A stretch of 64,000 nucleotides of DNA from an uncultured Rhodopila sp. (GCA_903851415.1 CAINOE010000109.1:62001-126000); one strand, 5' to 3'; counted from the first letter of the stretch, positions 26,760 through 35,828 are shown. Numbers and translations: made by a program. The notes: generated by a model from the letters alone, not told the origin.

Positions 26760-26888
26760 TCAATCGATCGAATCCGCGCATCGGTCGCCGCACAGGTTCA
26801 CCAGCCCGCTATCCTGTCCGGCGACAGAGATGACCCGCATCCCGGTGATCACAGGCAAACCGCCGATAGCCGCGCGATGGGCGTTCAT
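26760..26888 (-). pseudogene. N-terminal relic of a second glucarate dehydratase
   Basis: 42 codons from ATG 26888 (AGGAG upstream) to TGA at 26760. The peptide contains PVITGMRVISVAGQDSGLVN, LCG, which aligns directly with residues ~9-33 of the intact GudD in this window ([23 protein letters not shown]). Similarity stops there, so only the first tenth of a gudD-like gene remains, including its ribosome site. The divergence from the local GudD suggests a former paralogue rather than a fresh duplication. Confidence 0.62.
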
Positions 26889-26979
26889 GACGTCTCCTCT
26901 TCCGGATTTTGCCGAATCCTATGGGCAGCTGCACCATGATGCGCTATCCGGCGCGCGGCAGACAGAGGGGCGAACCAAA

Positions 26980-27774
26980 GTGCCAGCGTCCATTCAGCGA
27001 AACTGGCCGCATCCCGACATCGAAGCCGATATGGCCCGGTTGCGGGAGCGGGCGCCGTTGGTTCACTGCCTGACGAACTTCGTGGCGGCCGGCTTCACGG
27101 CGAACGTGCTGCTGGCCGTCGGCGCATCGCCGGCCATGGTGATCGCACAGCAGGAGGCCGCGGATTTTGCCGCCCGCGCCGACGCCGTGGTGATCAACCT
27201 CGGCACGATCACCGCCGCTTCGGCCGGGGCAATGGAACAGGCCGCATCGGCCGCCGCCGGTGCCGGGACTCCCTGGGTGCTCGACCCTGTTGCGGTTGGC
27301 GTGCTGGCGTTCCGTAGCGGCGTGGCGGCAGCGCTGCTCCGCGACCGCCCCGCCGTGATCCGCGGAAACGCTTCGGAGATACTGGCTTTGGCGGGGGCGG
27401 ACGGCGGCGGCAAAGGCGTTGATTCAACCGCCGCCTCCTCGGCTGCCGTGGATGCCGCCCGCGCGCTCGCCGGACGCATCGGTGCGGTGGTTGCGGTCAG
27501 CGGGGCCACCGACTACGTGACGAACGGCACCGCGCTGATCGAAATCGCCGGCGGCCATCCGATCATGACCCGGGTCGTCGGCACCGGCTGTGCGCTGGGG
27601 GCTTTGATCGCCGCCTTCCTCGGGGCGGACGTTCCGCCGCAGCGTGCTGCTACCGCGGCATCCGCGGTGTTTGCGCATGCCGCGGAACGCGCTGCGGCGC
27701 AGTCTCGCGGGCCGGGAAGTTTTGCCGCGGCGTTCCTGGATGAGCTTTCCTGCATCGGGAATGCTGCCGGCTGA
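26980..27774 (+). CDS. thiM: Hydroxyethylthiazole kinase
   Basis: 264 residues from GTG 26980, chosen because GAGGGG lies ten bases upstream and the length then matches the family. Phosphorylates 4-methyl-5-(hydroxyethyl)thiazole for thiamin salvage. Ribokinase-like fold: PLVHCLTNFVAAGFTANVLL, AVGASPAMV, VINLGTI, TPWVLDPVAVG, VIRGNASEI, AVSGATDYVT and the anion-hole/catalytic VVGTGCALGAL. No thiD, thiE or TPP riboswitch signature (CTGAGA...ACCTGA) was seen upstream, so it stands alone. An upstream ATG at 26887 is possible but would add about 30 non-conserved residues. Confidence 0.92.
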   Translation: MPASIQRNWPHPDIEADMARLRERAPLVHCLTNFVAAGFTANVLLAVGASPAMVIAQQEAADFAARADAVVINLGTITAASAGAMEQAASAAAGAGTPWVLDPVAVGVLAFRSGVAAALLRDRPAVIRGNASEILALAGADGGGKGVDSTAASSAAVDAARALAGRIGAVVAVSGATDYVTNGTALIEIAGGHPIMTRVVGTGCALGALIAAFLGADVPPQRAATAASAVFAHAAERAAAQSRGPGSFAAAFLDELSCIGNAAG

Positions 27775-27796
27775 CACCAGCAAGGTGCCGCGCCAT

Positions 27797-27815
27797 AAAG
27801 GTTTTGTTAACCTTT
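27797..27815. promoter_or_regulatory. 19-bp palindrome between thiM and the ATP-grasp gene
   Basis: Perfect inverted repeat AAAGGTT-TTGTT-AACCTTT, 41 bp upstream of the ATP-grasp start. The spacing suits either an operator over the -35/-10 region or a weak terminator for thiM; there is no following T run. Confidence 0.4.
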
Positions 27816-27855
27816 CCATCGTATTCTGGCGCCCCAACCGCACGCGGTCCCGCCG

Positions 27856-29136
27856 ATGTCCTTCGCTCCCGACACGCTTCCCGCCCTGGACGACGCCTTC
27901 GTCCCTCCCGTGGTTCTCGGCACCGGGGATTTGACCGGCTTCGCGTATCAGGGGAACGGCTACGACAGCCTGGTGGACCGTATCAGCCAATCGCTGACCG
28001 GGACCCCGGCCGATGCCCAAACCGCCGGCCTGTATGACCGCGGCATCGCCTGCCAGCTCGCGTTCCGCCGCGCCGAGGGGCTGGATTTCCAGGACCAGGC
28101 CCTGGATCGAGCGCAGGTGTTCCGGGTCCGCGCCGGCGCGCACAAGCCGTTGCGGTTGCTCGCGGTCGCCGGACCCGGCGATCTCATGGTCAACACGCCA
28201 CTCGACTTCATCACCAACGCCATCGATGTCCGCCTCGACCTGCTCTATGTGCGACCCGGCCATCCCCTGCCGCCGGTGATCCCGGACCACGACGTCGCGT
28301 TCTTTGCGCAAAGTGAGGCCTATGCGGACACGTTGGCCCGGCTGCAGGCCCTTTACAACTCCTGGCCACGGCCGGCGCTAAACAATCCCGGGCTGCTGCC
28401 GAACCTGGCCCGTGACACGCTGGCACAGTCCCTGCGCGACGCACCGGGGATCTGTAGCCCGGTCGCCATCGCGATGACGCGCGCGGATCTGGACCGCCAG
28501 CTCCGCTCCGGCGCCCCTATCGAATGCGGCTATCCCTGCCTGATCCGGCCCAGCTTCTCCCACGCGGGTGCCGGTCTGTCCCTGGCCGAAACACCGGCGG
28601 ATCTGGCCACCTATCTGGGCCGGACCTTTGCACAGTCGTTCTTCCTGACCGCATTCGAGAACTACATTTCGCCGGACGGCTTCTACCGCAAGTCGCGCAT
28701 AGCCTTCATCGGCCGCCGCCCGTTCCTCTGCCACAAGGCGATTTCCCGCCACTGGATGGTGCACTACCTGAACGCCGGCATGACCGAATCCGCCGACAAG
28801 CGGGCGGAGGAAGCCTATGCCATGGCCACCTTCGACACCGGCTTCGCCCGCCGGCACGCCGCCGCGTTCGAGGCGCTGCATGACCGCCTCGGTTTCGACT
28901 ACTACTCCATCGACTGCGCCGAGACCCGCGACGGTCGGCTGCTGGTGTTCGAGGCCGACACCGCCGCCATCATCCATATGATGGATCCGTCCGACATGTT
29001 CCCATACAAGCAGCCGCAGATGCGCAAGGTCTTCGCGGCGTTCGAGGAGATGCTGCGCCGGGTGGCCGGTGTCGGTTCGGCATCACGGGCATGCCGGCTG
29101 GCTGATGCGTCGCTCAGGCCGTCGCCCGCTCCATGA
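27856..29136 (+). CDS. ATP-grasp-type ligase-like protein
   Basis: 426 residues, cytosolic. The second half reads like an ATP-grasp fold: CGYPCLIRPSFSHAGAGLSL (nucleotide-binding Lys/Arg strand and Gly-rich loop), FENYISPDGFYRKSRIAFIG, then LGFDYYSIDCAETRDGRLLV, FEADTAAIIHMMDP, which supplies the acidic metal-binding residues. The N-terminal half (RVRAGAHKPLRLLAVAGPGD, LMVNTPLDFI) matches the domain that precedes the ligase in RimK/glutathione-synthase-like proteins often annotated alongside TPR proteins. Substrate unknown. Its last 23 bp overlap the convergent LacI gene. Confidence 0.72.
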   Translation: MSFAPDTLPALDDAFVPPVVLGTGDLTGFAYQGNGYDSLVDRISQSLTGTPADAQTAGLYDRGIACQLAFRRAEGLDFQDQALDRAQVFRVRAGAHKPLRLLAVAGPGDLMVNTPLDFITNAIDVRLDLLYVRPGHPLPPVIPDHDVAFFAQSEAYADTLARLQALYNSWPRPALNNPGLLPNLARDTLAQSLRDAPGICSPVAIAMTRADLDRQLRSGAPIECGYPCLIRPSFSHAGAGLSLAETPADLATYLGRTFAQSFFLTAFENYISPDGFYRKSRIAFIGRRPFLCHKAISRHWMVHYLNAGMTESADKRAEEAYAMATFDTGFARRHAAAFEALHDRLGFDYYSIDCAETRDGRLLVFEADTAAIIHMMDPSDMFPYKQPQMRKVFAAFEEMLRRVAGVGSASRACRLADASLRPSPAP

Positions 29137-30139
29137 TCCGGAACGGCACCACCACCCGGTCCGTCTCCCTCGGCCCCTCCCCCGACAGCCTTCGCAGCAA
29201 GAACCCCGCCGCCGATCGGCCGGTGCCGGCGCCTTCGGGGCTGACGGTGGTGATCGCGGGTTCGTTGGCGGCGCTCAGTTCGAGGTTGCCGAAGCCGACA
29301 ACCGCCAGATGCTCCGGGATCATGACACCCTGCACCCGTGCCTCGGTCACCACCCCGAAAGCCATCAGGTCGGAGCTGCACAACAGCGCGCAACGCTGAT
29401 CGAGCGCCGGCAGCAAGGCGCGCAGACCCTCCCGGCCCGCCGCCGCCGTGCTGGGCGACGGCGTGATTTTCTCCCAGACGATCGGCTTTCCCGCCGCCGC
29501 CACCGCTTCGGTGAAGCCGCGGGCGCGCGACAGCGCCCGCGAATCCCGCGCCGTCAGCACGGCGAAGCGGTCGTGCCCCTTGGCAAGCAGGAACGCCGCA
29601 ACCTCGGCGCCCACCTGCGCATGATCGAAGCCGATGGCCATGTCGATGGGGCGGCTGGAGACGTCCCAGACCTCCACCACCGGAATCCGCGCCTCGATCA
29701 GCATCTGCAGCGCCGCCGGGCTGTAGCCCGAGCCGGTGATCATCAGCGCGTCCGGGCGGCGGCCGAGCAGCGCGCGGAACAGCGATTCGTCGTCGGTATC
29801 CTCATAGCCGCTGATCGACAGCATGACCTGATACCCGGCGACGCGCATCGCGTCGCTAAAGGACTGTACCAGGCCGGCAAACATAGGATGCGCGATCGTC
29901 GGCACGATGGCGGCGACCATGCGGGACTTGCGCGACGACAGGCCGCCGGCGATGAGGTTGGGGACGTAGCCGAGCCGGGCGATCGCCTCCCGCACCCGGG
30001 CGGTGGTTTCCGGCGAGACGCGGTCCGGCGTGTTGATGACCCGGGAAACTGTCATCGGCGCGACACCCGCGGCCGCCGCCACATCGGTGATCTTGACGGG
30101 CGCAGTGCGGGTGGAAGGGTCGCGCTCCGTTTCGGACAC
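29114..30139 (-). CDS. LacI-family transcriptional regulator (GntR/gluconate-like)
   Basis: 341 residues. N-terminal LacI helix-turn-helix (VKITDVAAAAGVAPMTVSRV, INTPDRVSPETTARVREAIA, LGYVPN) and hinge, then a periplasmic-binding-type sensor domain (AAIVPTIAHPMFAGLVQSFS, VVEVWD, IGFDHAQVG, CSSDLMAFGV). The pattern is closest to gluconate-type repressors of this family. No sugar operon is adjacent on its strand, so its regulon is elsewhere or lost. Its 3' end overlaps the ATP-grasp gene by 23 bp, convergently. Confidence 0.88.
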   Translation of the reverse strand: MSETERDPSTRTAPVKITDVAAAAGVAPMTVSRVINTPDRVSPETTARVREAIARLGYVPNLIAGGLSSRKSRMVAAIVPTIAHPMFAGLVQSFSDAMRVAGYQVMLSISGYEDTDDESLFRALLGRRPDALMITGSGYSPAALQMLIEARIPVVEVWDVSSRPIDMAIGFDHAQVGAEVAAFLLAKGHDRFAVLTARDSRALSRARGFTEAVAAAGKPIVWEKITPSPSTAAAGREGLRALLPALDQRCALLCSSDLMAFGVVTEARVQGVMIPEHLAVVGFGNLELSAANEPAITTVSPEGAGTGRSAAGFLLRRLSGEGPRETDRVVVPFRIMERATA

Positions 30140-30422
30140 CGTATTTTCCTTATGTGGTTTGTATTCGCTCCAATCTAGCGCGGCGGGAGGCGGACGGCCA
30201 GAGCGGATGACGCGTTGTCCACATTCGTGCGGGTCAGAAGCACCGGCGACGGACCGGGCAGGCTGTGTCGATCAGGAGGAAATCAGGATGCTGAAATCCG
30301 GCGCCGCGCTTTCGGCTGCCGATTGCCCGATGGCTCGCGGAGGCACGGACGGGCGCCGGAGTCCCGGGGTTCCAAGTTCATTGTAATATCGGAACCGCCC
30401 CATTTCCGGCGATCTCGCGGGC

Positions 30423-30624
30423 TGCGATCCCGGCCCGGGCATCGAACCGTTCGCGACGCTCGTCGGGACGGCGGTGGCGACGAAGACTTTGATCGTGGGC
30501 CCATGGCTTGCGCCGTGGCGCAGCGCAGCCGATCCGGATGGCGAAGCCGGCGGCACGGGTCGACCGGATCTTTGGCGGCCGGTTCCTGCTGGCCTTGCCC
30601 AACGCCATGGCTCAACTGGTTTGA
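30423..30624 (+). pseudogene. Possible second LLM-class oxidoreductase remnant
   Basis: Two short readable pieces in different frames: GIEPFATLVGTAVATKTLIV at 30440-30500, then QPIRMAKPAARVDRIFGGRF, LLAL from 30526 to the TGA at 30624. The second resembles the (R)DPIxLAKxxATLDxLSGGRFxLG block of luciferase-like oxidoreductases, and the first the strand that precedes it. The rest of 30140-30904 shows no gene I can support. The flanking frames are low-complexity and lack ribosome sites. Confidence 0.4.
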
Positions 30625-30904
30625 ATGCAACGAGAGAGCTTATGGTTGCGCACCCGGCATGAGGACGGACGCCCGGGCGGCGGCGCCGGAACAACAATCC
30701 GTCTATGCCGAGGTCGTGAAAAGACCATCCGGGCTTTTCATGATTCAAACGCCGGCATGAGAGATCGAAGTATTCACTCCCGCCGGTTTCGTATCGGTTT
30801 TGCCGTAAAAGCGCCGGCGTCTCCGGGGCCTTGTCGCGACTCTCGGGAATCGGACATGGTGCCTCCTGTGCTCAGGACGGATTCGCATCCCGGAGGTCGT
30901 TGAG

Positions 30905-33900
30905 ATGGATATCGGTCCGGACTTCCATCCCGTATCCGAGGTAAACCCCCAGTGCATCGGTCCGGCAGCGTTTTGGACGCCGTTGCATATGTTCGAATCC
31001 GCCTGGCACGAACATAGTCCTTTTGCGTTTTGGTTGATCCGGGCGATGCAGCCGGCGTGTTTCGTCGAGCTGGGGACGCATACAGGGTTTTCCTATCTGG
31101 CGTTCTGTCAGGCGGTGCAACACTTGCAGCTTCAGACATCCTGTTACGCTATCGATACGTGGATCGGCGACGACCACGCCGGGTTTTACGGAGAAGACGT
31201 CTTCGCCACACTGTCAGCCATCAATGAACGGAATTATTCTGGATTTTCACGTCTGATCCGAAGCCGGTTCGACGACGCCCTGCGCTACTTCCCGGACGCG
31301 TCGATCGACCTTTTGCATATCGATGGCCGCCATACCTATCAAGACGTTCGCCATGATTACGAAACCTGGCGGCCAAAACTTTCCGGCCAGGCGGTCGTCT
31401 TGTTTCATGATACCAATGTACGCGAACGCGAATTCGGCGTCTGGAAGCTCTGGTCGGAGCTGTCGGCGGAACATCCGTCGTTCGAATTTCATCACGGCCA
31501 CGGCATGGGCGTGCTGGCTCCCGGCCGGACCATACCCGAGGGGCTGGCCGGGTTTTTCAATTCCAGCCCGCAGCAGCGCTCCGGGATTCGCGGAGCGTAC
31601 GCCCGGCTCGGCGCGGCCGTCCATCTCCGGTACCAGCTTGATGTCGCGCAGGACCGCATTGCCTCGCTCGGCCATGAACTGTCGGCCGCCGGGCAGGCCG
31701 CCCACGCGGCGTCTGAGGCCGCGGCACGAGCGGCAGCCGAGGCGGCGGCGGCCAGCCGGCAGGCGGCCGCCTCCAGGGCCGAGGCGGAATCTGCGATGGC
31801 CGAGCGCACCGAGGCCGTGGCCGCCGCCGCAGCCGTCACCGGCGCCGCCTTGGCGGAACAGGCACGGCTGCAGGCCGCCGCCGCCCGGGCGGAACAGCAG
31901 CGCGACGCCCTGACCGCAGAGGTCGAGTGGGCGCGCGAGCAGATGGCCGGAGCCGCCGCCTCCGTCGCCGAGCATGCCAGACTCGCCGCCGCCTCCGTCG
32001 CCGAACATGCCCGACTCGCCACCGCGGCGTCCGACGAAGTGCTGGCGCGGCATGCCGCCGCATTGGCGGAGCGCGACGCGGTGCTAAGCTCGACGATCTG
32101 GCGGGCGACCAGACCGATCAGGAGTGCGGGCGCAGCGATGCCGGTGCCGGTGCGGCGAGCGGCGCGGCGGATGCTGCGGGCCAGCCACTGGATCATCACC
32201 GGGCAATTCAACCGCCGCATGCAGGAGTGGCGCGCGGCCCGGGCTCCGATCCCGGCCGCCGATCCCGTGACGGCGCCCGCGGCAGCACCGGCTCCGGCGG
32301 CTGAACCGGTCGCGGAGACAGAATACGACCGTTGGGTGCGAGAATGCGATCAACTGACGGACGCCGATCGGCTGAAAATTCGCAGCCATATCGGCGCGAT
32401 GGAGCTGCGCCCGCGGTTCTCCGTGGTCATGCCCGCGTACAATACGCCAGGGAATCTGCTGCGCGAGGCCATCGCGTCGGTTCGAGCGCAGCTTTACCCC
32501 GATTGGGAGCTGTGCATCGCCGATGATGCGTCATCTTCAGGCCAAGTGCCCGCCATCCTTCGACAGGCGGCGGCGGAAGATCCGCGCATCAAATGGGTCC
32601 GGCGCGAGCAGAATGGCCATATCGCCGCAGCAACAAATTCGGCGCTGGCGCTCGCCTCCGGCGCGTTCGTCGTCCTGATGGACCATGACGATCTGTTGGC
32701 CGAGCAGGCGTTGTATGAAATCGCAGCGGAACTCAACCTGCATCCGGACGCCGACATCCTTTACAGCGACGAGGACCAGATCGATTCCGCCGGGCGCCGT
32801 ACCACCCCTTACTTCAAGCCCGATTGGAACATCGAGCTGATGCTCGGCCACAACATGGTCAGCCACCTTGGGGCCTACCGGCGCAGCCTGGTCGAGCGCA
32901 TCGGCGGCATGCGCCTCGGATACGAAGGCAGCCAGGACTACGATCTGGCATTGCGAGCCGCCGCCGCGACGGAATCCGGGCGAATTCGCCATATCCCGGC
33001 TATCCTGTATCACTGGCGGCAACACACCAGCTCTTTCTCCAAGGCGCGCGAACAGTCGTGCGTCGCCGCCGCGCGGCGGGCCATCGGCGACTTCCTGGCC
33101 TCACAGGGGGTGAGCGGCGCCGAGATCGGCCCGGCTCCCGCGGTCCCGGCGTGGACGCGCGTGCGTTGGCCGCTGCCGGATCCCGCCCCCAAGGTCAGTG
33201 TCATCATTCCAACCCGCGATCGGCCGGAATTGCTGGCCCGCTGCACGGCGGGGGTGCTGTTGCGGACCGACTATCCGGACCTTGAGGTCTTGATTGCCGA
33301 TAACGACACAACCGATCCCGAGGCACGTTTCCTCCTCGGCAGGCTTGGCGACGATCCGCGGGTCCGAGTGCTGCCGTGCCCGGGTCCGTTCAATTACTCC
33401 GCGATCAACAATACGGCCGTGCGGGCCGCGACCGGGGAGATCGTGTTGCTTCTGAACAACGACATCGACATCATTCATTCCGACTGGCTGCGCGAAATGG
33501 TATCGCTGGCAGTGCGGCCGGATGTCGGTGCGGTGGGCAGCAAGCTGATTTATGGTAACGAAACGATCCAGCACGCGGGCGTTGTCCTCGGCACCGGAAG
33601 CTTCTACGATGAGAGAGGCGTCGCAGGTCATTATGGCCTTAACCTCCCGGCCGAAGACGTCGGTCTCCAGGGCTACATGAGCCTGATGCGGGAAGCCGGA
33701 GCCGTCACCGGTGCCTGTCTTGCGGTCCGCAAAGCGGTGTTCGAGCAGGTCGGCGGCCTTGACGAAAACAACCTCGCGATCAGCTTCAACGACGTCGACT
33801 TTTGCCTGCGGCTGCGCGACGCAGGGTTCCGCAATATCTGGACACCCTTTGCCAGACTGTATCATCTGGAGTCCGCCTCGCGCGGCGATGACATGGCGCC

Positions 33901-34096
33901 CGACAAGATTGAGCGCTTCTCGAGAGAAGTCCGTTACATGAGAGAGCGTTGGGGGCCGGTGTTGGACAGCGATCCCTTCTACAACGAGAATTTTTCCCGC
34001 GTGGATCATAGCTTCAAGTTGGCCTTTCCAGCCCGGCGCCGGAAGCCATGGCTGCGGATCGCCGAAGCAGGAGACGCCCATGCCCGGCCGATCTGA
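30905..34096 (+). CDS. Methyltransferase - coiled coil - double GT2 glycosyltransferase
   Basis: 1,063 residues; ATG 30905 preceded by GGAGGTCGTTGAG. Three parts. First, residues ~1-215 are a class I SAM-methyltransferase-like domain (CFVELGTHTGFSYLAF, IDLLHIDGRHTYQDVRHDYE, LFHDTN). Second, ~230-410 is a very Ala-rich coiled coil with an exact-protein 11-residue tandem repeat (AAASVAEHARL twice). Third come two family-2 glycosyltransferase domains: ~502-730 (FSVVMPAYNT, LCIADDAS, MDHDDLL, YSDEDQID) and ~760-1010 (VSVIIPTRDRPELL, IADNDTTD, LLLNNDIDI, FNDVDFCLRLRDAG). Such rhamnan/O-antigen-type enzymes extend surface polysaccharide at the inner membrane. It overlaps the next gene by 17 bp. Confidence 0.88.
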   Translation: MDIGPDFHPVSEVNPQCIGPAAFWTPLHMFESAWHEHSPFAFWLIRAMQPACFVELGTHTGFSYLAFCQAVQHLQLQTSCYAIDTWIGDDHAGFYGEDVFATLSAINERNYSGFSRLIRSRFDDALRYFPDASIDLLHIDGRHTYQDVRHDYETWRPKLSGQAVVLFHDTNVREREFGVWKLWSELSAEHPSFEFHHGHGMGVLAPGRTIPEGLAGFFNSSPQQRSGIRGAYARLGAAVHLRYQLDVAQDRIASLGHELSAAGQAAHAASEAAARAAAEAAAASRQAAASRAEAESAMAERTEAVAAAAAVTGAALAEQARLQAAAARAEQQRDALTAEVEWAREQMAGAAASVAEHARLAAASVAEHARLATAASDEVLARHAAALAERDAVLSSTIWRATRPIRSAGAAMPVPVRRAARRMLRASHWIITGQFNRRMQEWRAARAPIPAADPVTAPAAAPAPAAEPVAETEYDRWVRECDQLTDADRLKIRSHIGAMELRPRFSVVMPAYNTPGNLLREAIASVRAQLYPDWELCIADDASSSGQVPAILRQAAAEDPRIKWVRREQNGHIAAATNSALALASGAFVVLMDHDDLLAEQALYEIAAELNLHPDADILYSDEDQIDSAGRRTTPYFKPDWNIELMLGHNMVSHLGAYRRSLVERIGGMRLGYEGSQDYDLALRAAAATESGRIRHIPAILYHWRQHTSSFSKAREQSCVAAARRAIGDFLASQGVSGAEIGPAPAVPAWTRVRWPLPDPAPKVSVIIPTRDRPELLARCTAGVLLRTDYPDLEVLIADNDTTDPEARFLLGRLGDDPRVRVLPCPGPFNYSAINNTAVRAATGEIVLLLNNDIDIIHSDWLREMVSLAVRPDVGAVGSKLIYGNETIQHAGVVLGTGSFYDERGVAGHYGLNLPAEDVGLQGYMSLMREAGAVTGACLAVRKAVFEQVGGLDENNLAISFNDVDFCLRLRDAGFRNIWTPFARLYHLESASRGDDMAPDKIERFSREVRYMRERWGPVLDSDPFYNENFSRVDHSFKLAFPARRRKPWLRIAEAGDAHARPI

Positions 34097-35795
34097 GACC
34101 CTGCTCGCACCAGTACCGCGCAACGGCCGCATCATCGAGATCGGGCCGAGTTTCAGCCCGATCGCGCCGAAGGCCGAAGGCTGGGACGCCCGCTCGGTGG
34201 ATCATCTGTCGCGCGAAGGGCTTGTTGCGAAATATACCGGCCATCCCGGCGTCGACGTCAACCGCATCGAAGAGGTCGACTTCGTCTGGAGCGGCGGTCC
34301 GCTGAGCGACGCTGTACCGGTGCCGCTGCACGGAACTTTCGATGCGTTCATCGCGAGCCATGTGATCGAGCACACACCCGACCTCATTGCTTTCCTGAAC
34401 AGCGCCGCGACTTTGTTGAAGCACAACGGAGTCGTCGTCCTCGCGATACCCGACAAGCGCTATTGCTTCGACTACTTCCAACCGCTGACGACGACCGGAC
34501 AGATAATTGAGGCGCATGCGGAGCAGCGGTCCAGACACAGCGGGCGACTGCTGTTCGACCATGTTGCCTACGCTGTCAGCAACGGCGGCAGCGGCGCCTG
34601 GGGTCAGTGCCCCTCCAACGGCCTCCGGTTCATGCACTCCATCGAGCAGGCACTCGACATCTTCGGCGCCAGGGACAGAGAATACATCGACGCCCACGCA
34701 TGGCGACTCTCGCCGGCGAGCTTTCAGCTCCTCCTGCTCGAGTTGGCGCGGCTCGGTCAAAGTGACTGGCAGGTCGAGCGCGTAACGGAAGCGGTGGGCT
34801 GCGAGTTCTTCGCCTGGCTGCGCCGCGGCGGCATGGCGGCGGCGGCATCGCAGCCAGCGGAGGCGTTCGCGGCACGGCGGATGACATTGCTTAAGCGCAC
34901 AATGCTGGAGACGCGCGCGCAGATCGACTGGCTTCTGGCAGGCGAACCTGAGCTTGTCACCGGACCGCTCGGTTTGTTGCCGGCGACCGCGGCAGCCGCT
35001 CCGCAGCCGCCCCCAACCGCCGAGGCGGAACCAGCGCCACCACGCTACGTAGATTGGTTCCCCGACAGGGAGAATGCCGGACGGGCGTTCGAGGGCGAGT
35101 GGAGCTCCGCCGTTCCAGGCCTTTCGACCACCGGCAATATTCCGCTGTTCGACGATGACCGCATCGTCATGTTCGAGGAGCGGCTCGGCGGCTTCGCCGG
35201 CAAGCGAGTGCTGGAACTCGGCCCTCTCGAAGGCGGCCACACCTATATGATGACGCGGCGCGGCGCGACGGTAACCGCTATCGAATCCAATGTGCGGGCC
35301 TGGATGCGCTGTCTTGTGGCAAAGGACGCGGTCGGCATGGCCGGCGCGACGTTCCTGCTGGGCGACTTCGTCAAATATTTGGCCGCATCGCCTCAGCGTG
35401 TCGATTTCGCGCTCGCGTCGGGCGTGCTGTATCACATGACCGACCCCGCCACGGTATTGCGTAACCTGTGCCTCTGCGGCGATGCGGTGGGACTTTGGAC
35501 GCATTATTTCAACGCTGGTCCGTTGCGAGATCGTTATCAGGACAACAAGTTCGACTTCAAGCCGCGAGAGGTGATCACCCCGCATGGCCGCGTGGTTGAA
35601 TATTACAACCAAAGTTATCTTCAGGCGCTTGACTGGAAAGGATTCTGCGGCGGCTCAGCTCCCGGAAGCAACTGGATCCGCAAGCAGGACATCATCGGCA
35701 TCATGGAAGACGAAGGCTTCAACTGCGAAATCTTCCTGGATCATCCGGATCATCCGAATGGTCCCGCATTCTGCGTTTTCGGGCAGCGGAAATAG
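34080..35795 (+). CDS. Double SAM-dependent methyltransferase
   Basis: 571 residues. N-terminal domain (~15-230): RIIEIGPSFSPIAPKAEGWD, FDAFIASHVIEHTPDLIAFL, LAIPDKRYCFDYF, a methyltransferase-11-like protein of polysaccharide clusters. A Pro/Ala linker lies around 300-325. The second methyltransferase (~345-571) has RVLELGPLEGGHTYMMTRRG, VTAIESNVRAWMR, FALASGVLYHMTDPATVLRN. It overlaps the preceding glycosyltransferase gene by 17 bp, so the pair is translationally linked. Together they would assemble and cap or modify a surface glycan, or methylate sugars in it. The specific acceptor cannot be read. Confidence 0.82.
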   Translation: MPGRSETLLAPVPRNGRIIEIGPSFSPIAPKAEGWDARSVDHLSREGLVAKYTGHPGVDVNRIEEVDFVWSGGPLSDAVPVPLHGTFDAFIASHVIEHTPDLIAFLNSAATLLKHNGVVVLAIPDKRYCFDYFQPLTTTGQIIEAHAEQRSRHSGRLLFDHVAYAVSNGGSGAWGQCPSNGLRFMHSIEQALDIFGARDREYIDAHAWRLSPASFQLLLLELARLGQSDWQVERVTEAVGCEFFAWLRRGGMAAAASQPAEAFAARRMTLLKRTMLETRAQIDWLLAGEPELVTGPLGLLPATAAAAPQPPPTAEAEPAPPRYVDWFPDRENAGRAFEGEWSSAVPGLSTTGNIPLFDDDRIVMFEERLGGFAGKRVLELGPLEGGHTYMMTRRGATVTAIESNVRAWMRCLVAKDAVGMAGATFLLGDFVKYLAASPQRVDFALASGVLYHMTDPATVLRNLCLCGDAVGLWTHYFNAGPLRDRYQDNKFDFKPREVITPHGRVVEYYNQSYLQALDWKGFCGGSAPGSNWIRKQDIIGIMEDEGFNCEIFLDHPDHPNGPAFCVFGQRK

Positions 35796-35804
35796 CCCCT
35801 CCTG

Positions 35805-35828
35805 CCGGGCGGCCTTAACGCCGCCCGG
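35805..35828. terminator. Hairpin between convergent genes
   Basis: Perfect 8-bp arms CCGGGCGG (35805-35812) and CCGCCCGG (35821-35828) with an 8-nt loop, just after the methyltransferase stop and overlapping the acyl-CoA dehydrogenase 3' end. It can fold on both strands and probably ends both transcripts, although no T tract follows. Confidence 0.5.

Noticed and set aside
26889-26979. TPP riboswitch before thiM
   Set aside because: No CTGAGA/ACCTGA-type thi-box elements in order on the plus strand. The region is occupied by the gudD relic on the minus strand.
30272-30748. 158-codon minus-strand frame upstream of the glycosyltransferase gene
   Set aside because: Low-complexity Arg/Pro/Ser composition, no ribosome site, no recognisable motif.
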